21,543 nucleotides of DNA from JAQYVZ01 sp035269105 (GCA_035269105.1 DATFJP010000194.1:1-21543); one strand, 5' to 3'; shown: positions 7,208 to 14,992, counted from the first letter of the stretch. The notes: a model not told the origin generated them from the sequence alone. Program-made: numbers and translations.

Positions 7208-8058
7208 AATGTCTCCTTGGCGAGCTGCCGCAGGATCGCCAGGTTCATCATGTCCATGGCTTCGTCGGCGCCTTTCGGAGTTTCGAGAATCTTCGGGACT
7301 CCGGCCAGACGCTGATCCTGCATGAGGCAGCGGAAGCCTTCCAGGCCAATGCTTCCGGCCCCGATATGGGCATGCCGGTCCACCTGCGATCCGCAGGTTT
7401 GTTTGCTGTCGTTGACGTGGATCAGCTGAATCCGGTTCAGGCCGACCAGGCTGTCGAATTCCGCCATGGTTGCCGCATATCCTTCCGGCGTCGCCAGCGG
7501 GTAGCCGGCCGCGCAGGCATGGCAGGTGTCGAAGCAGATGCCGAAACGGTCGGCGGGCAGACCTTCAAGCAGGGCGGCGAGATGTTTGAAAGGTCCGCCG
7601 AGACAGGAGCCCTGGGCCGCGGTGTTCTCCACCAGGACCATGAAATCTGCCGGGCAATCCGGCAGCAATTCCTCGAGGGCGGCGCGTACCTGTTGCAGCC
7701 CGGCTTGTTCGCCGGAGCCGCGATGGGCTCCCGGATGCATGACCACGCCGTCGAGATTCAGCAGGCGGCAGCGCTGCAGTTCCTGGCGAAAAGCTCGTTT
7801 CGATTTTTCCCGCAGTTTCAGATCCGGCGAAGCCAGGTTGATCAGATAGGAATCGTGGCTATAGACGGGACCGATGGAACTCTCCTGCCAGCGGGCCCGA
7901 AACCTGGCCGCCGCCTCGGCGGTGACCTGCTTGCCCTGCCAGCGGCTGGCGTTGGCGGTAAATATCTGCATGACGCTGCAGCCGGCCTTTTCACCGCGCT
8001 GGAAGGCCTGGTCCAGCCCGCCGGCGATCGACATATGGGCGCCGAGCGGCAGGCTCAT
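7204..8058 (-). CDS. nfo: Endonuclease IV (deoxyribonuclease IV, AP endonuclease)
   Basis: A 284-residue TIM-barrel enzyme that nicks DNA 5' of abasic sites in base excision repair. All nine trinuclear zinc ligands of the E. coli enzyme have counterparts: His68, His108, Glu144, Asp177, His180, His214, Asp227, His229 and Glu259. It starts MSLPLGAHMSIAGGL, with GGAG about 6 bases before the ATG. The start overlaps the stop of the HAD gene (ATGA) and the end overlaps dtd. Confidence 0.96.
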   Translation of the reverse strand: MSLPLGAHMSIAGGLDQAFQRGEKAGCSVMQIFTANASRWQGKQVTAEAAARFRARWQESSIGPVYSHDSYLINLASPDLKLREKSKRAFRQELQRCRLLNLDGVVMHPGAHRGSGEQAGLQQVRAALEELLPDCPADFMVLVENTAAQGSCLGGPFKHLAALLEGLPADRFGICFDTCHACAAGYPLATPEGYAATMAEFDSLVGLNRIQLIHVNDSKQTCGSQVDRHAHIGAGSIGLEGFRCLMQDQRLAGVPKILETPKGADEAMDMMNLAILRQLAKETL

Positions 8059-8690
8059 GCCGCGCTCCAGGCCTGCAGCATCGGACTGATCTGGGTCACC
8101 GCCGGGATGTGCAGGTCGACGAATTCAGGGGTTTCGCCGTCGCCGACCAGAATCGTTTTCATGCCGAGCTTCTTGGCGGTGCGCAGGTTCTCCCGGGTAT
8201 CTTCAACCATGACGCAGTGCTCCGCCGCAGCACCGAGCTGGTCGAGAACTGCCAGATAAGGCTCCGGGAAAGGCTTGGGCTGGTAGGCGGCAACCCGGAT
8301 ATCGAAAACCGTTTCGAACAAGTCTTCGATACCCAGGGCCGAGAGCACGCGATCAGCGTGGCAGATAGAGCCGTTGGTGAAGACCATGCGGCGCTGGCTC
8401 AGGCCGCTCAGAACCTCGCGCAACTGCGGGTCGGGAATCAGTCGGGAAGGAATATCCACGTCATGGACGTAGGTCAGGTAGTCTTCTGGGTCGATACCGT
8501 AATGGCGGATCAACCCCTGCAGGGTGACCCCGTAAAGCTCCCAGTAGCTGCGCCGCAGGCCGTCCACTTCATGGGACGGGATGCCGACCACTTCGCACAT
8601 ATAGCGATTGATGCGCACGTCGATCAGGGCGAACAGCTGCCGCTGTGGCGGATACAGGGTGTTGTCCAGGTCAAAAAGAATGATGTCCAT
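8055..8690 (-). CDS. HAD-superfamily hydrolase, pyrimidine 5'-nucleotidase type
   Basis: A 211-residue soluble phosphatase of the haloacid dehalogenase family. Motif I is DLDNTLYP (nucleophile Asp7, acid Asp9) and motif II is in VFTNGS. Motif III Lys is in AYQPKPFPEPY and motif IV is VEDTRENLRTAKKLGM. The DLDNTLYP plus FTNG combination and helical cap are typical of the SDT1/pyrimidine 5'-nucleotidase subgroup, which dephosphorylates nucleoside monophosphates. The substrate remains an inference. It lies between dapF (33-base gap) and nfo (4-base overlap) in one operon. Confidence 0.88.
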   Translation of the reverse strand: MDIILFDLDNTLYPPQRQLFALIDVRINRYMCEVVGIPSHEVDGLRRSYWELYGVTLQGLIRHYGIDPEDYLTYVHDVDIPSRLIPDPQLREVLSGLSQRRMVFTNGSICHADRVLSALGIEDLFETVFDIRVAAYQPKPFPEPYLAVLDQLGAAAEHCVMVEDTRENLRTAKKLGMKTILVGDGETPEFVDLHIPAVTQISPMLQAWSAA

Positions 8691-8723
8691 GATTTCCGTG
8701 GTGCTTGAGGCCGGCAGATGATT

Positions 8724-9563
8724 TTAACAGGGTTGGTAGCAGCCGGTGAAGACCTCGACGGCCGGACCGGTCATATAGACATCGCCTTCGCCGTCCCATT
8801 CCATTTCCAGGTCACCACCGGTCAGGTGGTTGAGCAGTCGCGATCCGGTCCGGCCGGTCAGCAGCCCGGCCACGGTGACGGCCGAGGCACCGGTCCCGCA
8901 GGCCAGAGTTTCGCCGGCGCCGCGCTCCCAGGTGCGTTGGCGGACCTCCCCGGCGGAGACGACTTCTACGAACTCGACATTGGTCCGTCTGGGGAACAGG
9001 GGGTGATTTTCGATGGCCGGGCCGAAATGGGCAAGCGGAAAACCGGCCAGATCATCGACGAAAATTACGCAGTGGGGATTGCCCATGGAGACGCAGGTGA
9101 TGCGGAAGGTCCGTTCCAGTACGGTCAGTTCCTGGTCGATGACCCGCTCTCCGGGGGGGCCGGTCATTGGCAGGTCACCGCGCAGCAGGCCGGGACGGCC
9201 CATGTTGACCCGCACCCGCTCGACTTTGCCGGACCGGCCGGTAAACAGGTCGAGCGTGAGAACGCCGGCCCCGGTCTCCACGTCCAGAGTGCGTTTAGAC
9301 ACCCGCCCGCGATCGAAGGCGTACTTGGCGACACAGCGGATGCCGTTGCCGCACATTTCGGCCTCGCTGCCATCGGCGTTGAACATGCGCATCCGCAGGT
9401 CGGCCTGCTCGGAAGGCAGGATCAAAATCAACCCGTCCGAGCCGATGCCGAAATTGCGATCGCTGACTTCGCGCGCCAGGCTGGCGGGGTCGGTTATGGT
9501 TTCTGCAAAAGCGTCGATATACACATAATCGTTGCCGGTCCCGTGCATCTTGGTAAAGTTCAT
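8724..9563 (-). CDS. dapF: Diaminopimelate epimerase
   Basis: A 279-residue cofactor-independent racemase that converts LL- to meso-diaminopimelate for lysine and peptidoglycan. Both catalytic cysteines are present: Cys71 in MCGNGIRC and Cys222 in ACGTGASA. N-terminal MNFTKMHGTGNDYVYID is the standard start. It is first in a five-gene minus-strand operon (dapF, HAD hydrolase, nfo, dtd, darP) and is preceded by a clear promoter. AAAGGGAAA lies about 10 bases before the ATG. Confidence 0.97.
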   Translation of the reverse strand: MNFTKMHGTGNDYVYIDAFAETITDPASLAREVSDRNFGIGSDGLILILPSEQADLRMRMFNADGSEAEMCGNGIRCVAKYAFDRGRVSKRTLDVETGAGVLTLDLFTGRSGKVERVRVNMGRPGLLRGDLPMTGPPGERVIDQELTVLERTFRITCVSMGNPHCVIFVDDLAGFPLAHFGPAIENHPLFPRRTNVEFVEVVSAGEVRQRTWERGAGETLACGTGASAVTVAGLLTGRTGSRLLNHLTGGDLEMEWDGEGDVYMTGPAVEVFTGCYQPC

Positions 9564-9598
9564 GGAAGATTTCCCTTTGTGCGATCCTCGATGAAGGT

Positions 9599-9628
9599 AT
9601 TATATGGGTAAATCCATGTTCGGCTCAA
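9599..9628 (-). promoter_or_regulatory. Promoter of the dapF operon
   Basis: On the minus strand TTGAGC (9628-9623), an 18-base spacer and a perfect TATAAT (9604-9599) lie about 36 bases before the dapF ATG. Confidence 0.55.
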
Positions 9629-9634
9629 CCGGTC

Positions 9635-9665
9635 ATTTGCCGCAGCATTTGTGCAGATGGCAAAT
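9635..9665. repeat. Inverted repeat in the dapF / tautomerase intergenic region
   Basis: ATTTGCC (9635-9641) and GGCAAAT (9659-9665) form 7-base arms around 17 bases. The site lies between the divergent dapF and tautomerase genes, just upstream of the dapF -35 box. Could be an operator; no regulator gene is adjacent. Confidence 0.3.
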
Positions 9666-9714
9666 TCTTTGGTAAGTTAAACGGACAACCGCTCGCCAAG
9701 AGAGGAGAAAGCTC

Positions 9715-10113
9715 ATGCCGCACCTGCAATTTGAATTGAATTTTTCACCTTCGGCGACAGAGAAGCAGGCGTTCGCCGCTGCCGTGAAGCAGTATTTCGC
9801 CGACATCATGAGTACCGGCACCGATCATATCGGCATCACTTTCCGCTGCTACCAAAAGGGAGATCTGGTGTTTGGCCGGGCCGGTGCGGAAGGCAGGATC
9901 GCCTTTCTCAATGCCGATATCCGCAACGGTCGGACCGCAGAGCAGAAGAGGCGTCTGGCGTTGTCGATTCTTGCCGAAATCTCGCGCACATGGGAGATGC
10001 CGGAGGAAAACGTTTACGTGATCTACACTGAACACGACGGCCCCGACTTCCAGTTGAGCGACCGGGTGCTGCCATCCTGGCAGACCGGCGAGGATCCGCT
10101 CGCCGATGCCTGA
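9715..10113 (+). CDS. Tautomerase superfamily protein (long form)
   Basis: A 132-residue protein starting MPHLQFELNFSPS, so Pro becomes the N-terminal catalytic base after Met removal. Two beta-alpha-beta halves can be read (residues about 2-55 and 60-115). This is the length class of cis-3-chloroacrylate dehalogenase-like or 5-carboxymethyl-2-hydroxymuconate isomerase-like members. AGAGGAGA lies about 9 bases before the ATG. It is divergent from dapF. The substrate is unknown; it is the second Pro1 tautomerase in the window and clearly distinct from the one at 4076. Confidence 0.78.
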   Translation: MPHLQFELNFSPSATEKQAFAAAVKQYFADIMSTGTDHIGITFRCYQKGDLVFGRAGAEGRIAFLNADIRNGRTAEQKRRLALSILAEISRTWEMPEENVYVIYTEHDGPDFQLSDRVLPSWQTGEDPLADA

Positions 10114-10208
10114 CCCTGGCGGGTCCGATACCGGTAATATGAAGATTCCGGCAGGTCATCTGGCGAGGCAATTTATTCAGAATCTTTATCGCAAGGAGCG
10201 AATATTCG

Positions 10209-10427
10209 ATGGCATTTCATTTGAAGACCAAACTCTGGCAGACGGGCTCCCTCGATTGGTGGGGAATGATCGACGGCGAGGATGTTTTTCTCGGCCGTCG
10301 CGAATTTCCCCTGCCGCCCGAAGAGGGCGATGAATGGCATGTGCGGGCAACCGGCGATCAATTCAAGATTATCGATGGTGAAGTTCGCAAGATCGGCAAC
10401 AAGCCGTATGAGGAAATGCCATGGTAG
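10209..10427 (+). CDS. Small conserved-looking protein of unknown function
   Basis: A 72-residue acidic, tryptophan-rich protein (four Trp in total, including LDWWGM) without membrane segment or signal peptide. AAGGAG is placed about 10 bases before the ATG. The end overlaps the start of the metallo-beta-lactamase gene by 7 bases, which supports both being real and translationally coupled. I do not recognise a family; the repeated short strands (FHLKTKLWQTG, DEWHVRATG, FKIIDGEVRKIG) suggest a small beta-rich fold. Confidence 0.75.
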   Translation: MAFHLKTKLWQTGSLDWWGMIDGEDVFLGRREFPLPPEEGDEWHVRATGDQFKIIDGEVRKIGNKPYEEMPW

Positions 10428-11044
10428 AGAGACCAGCAGACGTCATTCAGATTCCGGTGGCCGGGACCGATAACTTCACTTATCTCGTGGTTTGCCCTGA
10501 ATCGGGCAAAGCCATGGGCATCGATCCGGGCGCTGCTCCGGACAGCCTGCTCGAGGCTGTTCATGAACATCAGCTCGCTTTGGAGATTCTGGCCAACACC
10601 CACGGCCACAGGGACCATACGGCGGGAAATCAGCGCGTGCTCGAGGCAACCGGGGCCAGACTGGCGGCCCACCCCGCAGATGTTGCCGAACCCGATTTAC
10701 CGCTCGAAGAGGGTTCGGTTCTGCAATTCGGCAGTATCGAAGTGCGGGTCATGCATACACCGGGGCATACGCCCGGCTCGGTGGTCTTTACCACCACCGA
10801 GGCGGTTATCACCGGAGATACCCTTTTCGTTACCCGCTGCGGCCGGGCCGACCTGCCGGGCAGCGATCCCGAAGCCCTCTATGGCAGTCTCGGTCGTCTG
10901 GCAAGGCTGCCGAAGGAATTCCTGGTTTACCCCGGCCATGACTATGGTCCCAAGCCCTCTTCCACCATCGGTTTCGAGTTGGAAAACAATCCTTATCTGC
11001 AATGTTCCGATCTGCAGAGCTTCCTGAGGCTGCGCATGGGATGA
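10421..11044 (+). CDS. Metallo-beta-lactamase-fold hydrolase, glyoxalase II / ETHE1-like
   Basis: A 207-residue MBL-fold enzyme. Metal-binding motif THGHRDH gives His61, His63, Asp65 and His66; HTPGHTPGS supplies His116; TGDTLFV supplies Asp133; YPGHDYG supplies His173. The stretch TRCGRADLPGSDPEALYGSL is typical of the hydroxyacylglutathione hydrolase/persulfide dioxygenase group rather than true beta-lactamases. Likely reactions are thioester hydrolysis or persulfide oxidation in the cytoplasm; sequence alone does not decide. It is coupled to the small protein gene upstream. Confidence 0.88.
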   Translation: MVERPADVIQIPVAGTDNFTYLVVCPESGKAMGIDPGAAPDSLLEAVHEHQLALEILANTHGHRDHTAGNQRVLEATGARLAAHPADVAEPDLPLEEGSVLQFGSIEVRVMHTPGHTPGSVVFTTTEAVITGDTLFVTRCGRADLPGSDPEALYGSLGRLARLPKEFLVYPGHDYGPKPSSTIGFELENNPYLQCSDLQSFLRLRMG

Positions 11045-11064
11045 TAAGCACAACCGGGTTCCTC

Positions 11065-11092
11065 TTGAAGATGTTTTGAACAGGGATACAAT
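11065..11092 (+). promoter_or_regulatory. Possible promoter for the acyl-CoA dehydrogenase-like gene
   Basis: TTGAAG (11065-11070), a 16-base spacer and TACAAT (11087-11092) lie 37 bases before the ATG. Confidence 0.4.
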
Positions 11093-11128
11093 TGGTACGC
11101 TATATTTTCTCTTATCGAAGGCACCAAG

Positions 11129-12649
11129 ATGAATTCCGACAATGCGGCTAACCAGCATCCTGCTTTCAGCGATTTTCTTCAAACCTTCAAAACCAATATG
11201 TACAACGTCTTCCACAAACGCGAAGACATTAACCGGCTTAGCGCAAGTCGTGGTTTGCCGCCTTATGTCATGCGAGAAATTATGGCATGCAACCCTCTGG
11301 CGACCTTCATTCCGGCAGAGTATGGCGGTCGTGGCATGGATCCACAAGAAGGGATCGCTATGGTGGAGGCTGCAGCGTACGAATCGCTGCCGTTGGCCTT
11401 GATCTTTGGCATCAACTGGGCCCTTTTTCTGCAGCCTGTGGCCAAGTATGGCACAGAAGAGGTCAAGGACTCTGCGTTCAGTGGCTTTTTGCGGGAGCGG
11501 AAACTGGGCGGGCTTATGATCACGGAGCCCGATTTTGGCAGCGATGCCCTGCACATGCAAACCTCCTGGATAGAGAAAGAGGGAGGCTATCATCTTCAAG
11601 GCACCAAGCACTGGGCCGGACTCACTGGTTGGGGGGATTACTGGTTGCTGACTGCCCGAAGGCAGAGTGGTCCGAGTCGCCTGGCAAGGGATATCGATTT
11701 CTTCGTCTGTGACAACAATGCAGCAGGGCAAAGAGTGGTGGTCAAAGAACGTTATAACAGCCTTGGCCTGTACATGATTCCTTACGGACGCAACCATATC
11801 GATGTCAGGATCCCCGAGTCACATCGACTGATCGCGCAAACTACGGGGGTCAAAATGATGCTTGATCTGCTGCATCGCAGTCGCATGCAGTTCCCGGCGA
11901 TGGCAATGGGGTTTTTAACCCGGCTGCTCGATGATGCCGCGGCACATTGCCGCGACCGCCTGGTTGGCGGCAAGTCGCTATTAGAGTATGACCAGGTCCA
12001 GTCCCGGCTGGCCAAAATCCAGTCCGCGGTGACAGTCTGCTCGGCAATGTGCATCAACACCGCTGAACGCGCAGGCATCGAGAATGATCTGGCGCCACAT
12101 GGCCTCGAAGCCAACGCCATCAAAACCTGCATTACCGATCTGATGCATGATGCTGCCCAGTCCATGTTGCAGCTATCAGGAGCCACGGGGTATCGACTTG
12201 ATCACTTTGCCGGTCGCGCCGTGGTCGACAGCCGGCCATTCCAGATTTTTGAAGGATCAAATGATATCCTCTATGCCCAGATCGGTGAAACCCTGCTGAA
12301 GCAGATGAAGATGGTTAAGGAATCTCATCTTGCCACCTTTCTGGCCCGCCACGAGTTAACAAGCCTGGCTGCTGACCGTCTCGGAATTCGTCTCGATTTT
12401 TCCATAGACACGGCTCTCTCTCAGCGCAAACTGGTTGAGCTGGGGGAGGTTGTCAGCCGTATTGTCGCCATGAATCTTGTCGCCAGACTTGGTGAACGGG
12501 GTTTTGACAAAAAACGCCTGGATTCAAGCCTGGCCATTTTGGAACAGGATATCTCAGTACGCCTTGCCGGCTACAGGCACAAGCACCAAACGGCTCACAT
12601 CGAACCGGAGCAAGAACACCCTTCCTGGCAGATGTTTGTTAATATTTAA
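11129..12649 (+). CDS. Acyl-CoA dehydrogenase family flavoprotein
   Basis: A 506-residue FAD enzyme predicted to oxidise an acyl-CoA to the enoyl-CoA. Visible landmarks are LGGLMITEPDFGSDA (126-140, flavin/substrate loop), GTKHWAGLTGWGDYWLL (158-174) and GATGYRLDHFAGRAVVDSRPFQIFEGSND. The last has Glu375 at the position of the catalytic base of medium-chain enzymes. At 506 residues it is longer than the usual 380-400, with about 110 extra helical residues after the catalytic glutamate. No ETF or other fatty-acid gene is adjacent, so it seems to be a lone gene. AAGG about 9 bases upstream serves the ATG. Confidence 0.85.
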   Translation: MNSDNAANQHPAFSDFLQTFKTNMYNVFHKREDINRLSASRGLPPYVMREIMACNPLATFIPAEYGGRGMDPQEGIAMVEAAAYESLPLALIFGINWALFLQPVAKYGTEEVKDSAFSGFLRERKLGGLMITEPDFGSDALHMQTSWIEKEGGYHLQGTKHWAGLTGWGDYWLLTARRQSGPSRLARDIDFFVCDNNAAGQRVVVKERYNSLGLYMIPYGRNHIDVRIPESHRLIAQTTGVKMMLDLLHRSRMQFPAMAMGFLTRLLDDAAAHCRDRLVGGKSLLEYDQVQSRLAKIQSAVTVCSAMCINTAERAGIENDLAPHGLEANAIKTCITDLMHDAAQSMLQLSGATGYRLDHFAGRAVVDSRPFQIFEGSNDILYAQIGETLLKQMKMVKESHLATFLARHELTSLAADRLGIRLDFSIDTALSQRKLVELGEVVSRIVAMNLVARLGERGFDKKRLDSSLAILEQDISVRLAGYRHKHQTAHIEPEQEHPSWQMFVNI

Positions 12650-12777
12650 CCGTGCCGCGAATCCGCAAGCTGTTCTATTCTGCATTAAAACGAGTCCTGC
12701 ACGCCCCGGAGAAACCCGGACACCGGTCCCCGAGCCCCCTTGCTTGGCCCAACCCCGCAATCCCCAAACGTCACCAA

Positions 12778-12802
12778 GTCCATCCGGGGGGTCCGGATGG
12801 AC
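12778..12802. terminator. Hairpin between convergent acyl-CoA dehydrogenase and cytochrome genes
   Basis: A perfect 10-bp stem (GTCCATCCGG / CCGGATGGAC) with a 5-base loop lies between two convergent genes. No strong T-run follows on either strand. Probably a bidirectional terminator, or a REP-like palindrome. Confidence 0.45.
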
Positions 12803-12839
12803 ACGAGTTTCACTGTAATTATGTGGTCCCTGTCCTCTG

Positions 12840-14075
12840 TCACTGACCAGGCTTTTTCTCGAGTTCATAATACGTATAGACCGGAATGATCTCCCCGGCG
12901 GCAATAGCCTCTTTAATGTGCAAAGCGATGTTGCGAACCTCAAGGATCTGATCATCATTAAACCCAAGATCCGGCATCTTGGTTAAAGGCACCAGATAGG
13001 CCGGGTTGGCCAGAAAGCTGGAAATGAAATCCAGATTCAACTTTTCAAAGGAAAGCAGCAGGTCCGGGGCAAAAGCATTGACATGACCTGTTGGCAGGGT
13101 CTCGATTGTGGTCAGGTCGCCAAAGGAATGGCAACCCAGGCAGGACTGCATGACCTGAGAGGCCATTATCATGGTTTTGGTCTTGTCAGGAATTGGTGTC
13201 GGCTGAAAAACCAGCGGTTTGGATTTGTACTCTTTGACGTGGCATCCCAGGCAGTCATAGTCCTCCCATAATTCCCGACGCTGATCACTGGCCGGCGCAC
13301 TGGTGACCGCGGCTCTCTCGAGGTAATCGGCGACGACCTCCAGTTCCACTTGCTGTAAACTCGGCACGGCATTGGGGGAAGTGTACTTGAGCATCATCAA
13401 ATCATCCATGGCAGGGCGCATGCGATAGGGATGTTTCAGGTATTCCTTAAGCCAGCCCCGGTCATATTTATTACGCTTCCAGGTCAGGCTTGGGGCATGC
13501 TCCGGGCCCGTGCCTTCAAGATTGTGGCATCCACGGCAGCGAGCGGCCTTGACCAGTTTTCGACCTGTTTCCAGCCGCTGCGAAATGGTCTCCAGATTCG
13601 CCTTAACGGTCGCCTTAGGGCGGGGGACGTTTGCTCTTCGCTCCAGTTCCTGCGGGTCCAGACCGCGTTCTTTCCCCCATTCGATGCAGGTGTCAACATC
13701 CGGGCAGGCCTTGACCCAGGAAACATCGGCATCACCGGCAAAGCCTTCCGCGACCAGCACGCTCTGCAGTTCCAAATCAACGAGCACCCAGTTGTTGTCA
13801 GGAATATTGCGAAACTTTTCCAGGCCGCCAAACACGTCCATGCGGTTCAGGCAGAGATCCTCATTTTCCTTGGGGTCTGCAAAAGCAAGGGATGCAGCAA
13901 CAACCTTATTGTCCTCGATCACTTTTTTCTGCAGGAACAGGACCATGTCAAAATACGGGACCCCGGGGCGACCTTCTGAAACGAGAGCCAACGCGCAAGC
14001 AGGCAATAGCAAGATGAGGCCGAAGAACATAACAAGCGTTCGCAAAAGAAAAAGCTTTTTATGGATTGTTTTCAT
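12840..14075 (-). CDS. Secreted triheme c-type cytochrome
   Basis: A 411-residue exported cytochrome. The first 30 residues form a signal peptide (basic MKTIHKK, long hydrophobic core, ending near CALA). Cys27 in LPAC could make it a lipoprotein, although Pro is unusual in a lipobox. Three CXXCH haem-binding sites are present: CRGCH at 180-184, CLGCH at 275-279 and CLGCH at 312-316. Each sits in a separate cytochrome c-like segment with possible Met ligands (Met219/Met223, Met367). Residues about 31-150 are a haem-free region with several cysteines that I do not recognise. The start at the ATG 14073-14075 has GAGAGG about 6 bases upstream. It is likely periplasmic or surface electron transfer; no partner genes adjoin it. 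Confidence 0.85.
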   Translation of the reverse strand: MKTIHKKLFLLRTLVMFFGLILLLPACALALVSEGRPGVPYFDMVLFLQKKVIEDNKVVAASLAFADPKENEDLCLNRMDVFGGLEKFRNIPDNNWVLVDLELQSVLVAEGFAGDADVSWVKACPDVDTCIEWGKERGLDPQELERRANVPRPKATVKANLETISQRLETGRKLVKAARCRGCHNLEGTGPEHAPSLTWKRNKYDRGWLKEYLKHPYRMRPAMDDLMMLKYTSPNAVPSLQQVELEVVADYLERAAVTSAPASDQRRELWEDYDCLGCHVKEYKSKPLVFQPTPIPDKTKTMIMASQVMQSCLGCHSFGDLTTIETLPTGHVNAFAPDLLLSFEKLNLDFISSFLANPAYLVPLTKMPDLGFNDDQILEVRNIALHIKEAIAAGEIIPVYTYYELEKKPGQ

Positions 14076-14461
14076 TAAAACCTCTCTTGTTTTTTTCATT
14101 ACTGGCAAATAAATCCCCGGTTTTTGAAAAGCAGGATTCTCGAGATATGAATGATAATCGCTGTTTTAAAGGGTAGAAAAAATCTCGAGCAAAATTTTGA
14201 TAAAAAAGATAAAGATTTAAAAAGAGAGCTGGAAATTAACTTTATCATAATGCTGGGGATTATCATGATTAAATAAGTAACCTTTAGAAGGAAAAATGGA
14301 AATTGACCTGCAGCGCAATCTTAAGAACGGGAAGGATAAACTGTTGATAGAGCCGCTTTTGCACTTTAAAATCATGCCATAGCTCGAAAAAGGAGCGGTT
14401 CATAAGGTTGAAAAGGTATAATTTTAAGCACTTAGCTTGGTCCGACCTTCGTCGATACCCG
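14076..14461. other. AT-rich intergenic region upstream of the cytochrome gene
   Basis: This 386-base stretch is much more AT-rich than its surroundings, with many A/T runs and an imperfect inverted repeat (ATCATAAT 14244-14251 with ATTATCAT 14259-14266). It probably holds the cytochrome promoter (minus strand). No gene is convincing; the open frame on the minus strand at 14284-14511 looks non-coding. Confidence 0.4.
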
Positions 14462-14776
14462 TCACCCTTGAAAGACGGGAACCAGGTAGAGATAGAGATA
14501 ATTCCCATCACTTTTTACCCGGTCAGCCTCATCCACGCCCTGTTCCTGGAGATTGGTTGCTGAATAAGAACGGTTCTGAACGGAGCTTGGTTGCTCACCG
14601 GAAAAATCTTGAGCCAACCCCATATCCAGTTCTCTATCGTTGGCAAAGGCGGATAGTCTGGCCGGAGTTGTTGCCTCGGTGGGATCATCGCCGGCAGGAT
14701 CGTTGTGGCCATTGCCGCCACAGGCAGTGAGCCCTAACAGCATCAGGGGCGATAGCGCAAGTAGGGGTTTTCGCAT
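14462..14776 (-). pseudogene. Truncated N-terminus of a secreted beta-propeller-domain lipoprotein
   Basis: A 104-residue remnant beginning with a lipoprotein signal peptide (MRKPLLALSPLMLLGLTAC, lipobox LTAC) and an ideal ribosome site (AGGAGG, 5 bases before ATG). Residues 72-95, containing ATNLQEQGVDEADRVKSDG, match the conserved start of secreted proteins with a C-terminal beta-propeller, which normally run to about 600 residues or more. After YLYLYL the frame ends in VPVFQG and a stop, and no propeller sequence follows in any frame. The gene is therefore a 5' fragment left by deletion or rearrangement. A MITE-like element sits 31 bases upstream of its start. Confidence 0.75.
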
Positions 14777-14806
14777 CTTCCCCTCCTGATGTGCTCGGTG
14801 ATGTTC

Positions 14807-14827
14807 TCTAGCCCGGATTATTCATGA
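14807..14827 (+). repeat. Left terminal inverted repeat of the MITE-like element
   Basis: Twenty-one bases matching the reverse complement of 14972-14992 except at 14817. Confidence 0.75.
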
Positions 14828-14971
14828 AATCTTCTGCTGCAACCACCAATTGCCCATCAGCTCCTGTCGTGCTCGCTCGTGGCGCTTCGACGGACTGTCC
14901 AGTCCGCCTCCAGGGCCGCTCGCTGTGCTGGACAGGAGCTGACGCACACTTGTCGGTTTCGCGGCCAAGAC

Positions 14972-14992
14972 TCATGAATAACCCGGGCTAGA
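14972..14992 (-). repeat. Right terminal inverted repeat of the MITE-like element
   Basis: Twenty-one bases, the inverted partner of 14807-14827, with one mismatch (14982). Confidence 0.75.

Larger units (their letters stand above)
14807..14992. mobile_element. MITE-like element with 21-bp terminal inverted repeats
   Basis: A 186-bp non-coding element. Its ends (14807-14827 and 14972-14992) are inverted repeats of 21 bases with one mismatch; both outer ends read TCTAGCCCGG inward. Inside is a nested inverted repeat (TCAGCTCCTGTC 14857-14868 with GACAGGAGCTGA 14931-14942) enclosing a smaller CGGACT/AGTCCG hairpin, so the whole element could fold into one long cruciform. It encodes no protein. 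The outermost CTAG is itself palindromic and could be a duplicated target, but no longer target duplication is visible. The parent transposase family is not recognisable from the window. Confidence 0.7.

Noticed and set aside
8718..9611. 297-codon plus-strand open frame opposite dapF
   Set aside because: dapF has both catalytic cysteines and the correct length; the other frame is a GC-rich shadow.
10697..11797. 366-codon minus-strand open frame across the MBL and acyl-CoA dehydrogenase genes
   Set aside because: Spans two well-supported plus-strand genes and their intergenic promoter; no recognisable sequence.
14284..14511. Minus-strand open frame as continuation of the beta-propeller gene
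   Set aside because: Translation shows no propeller-like sequence and it is in a different frame; the lipoprotein is genuinely truncated.
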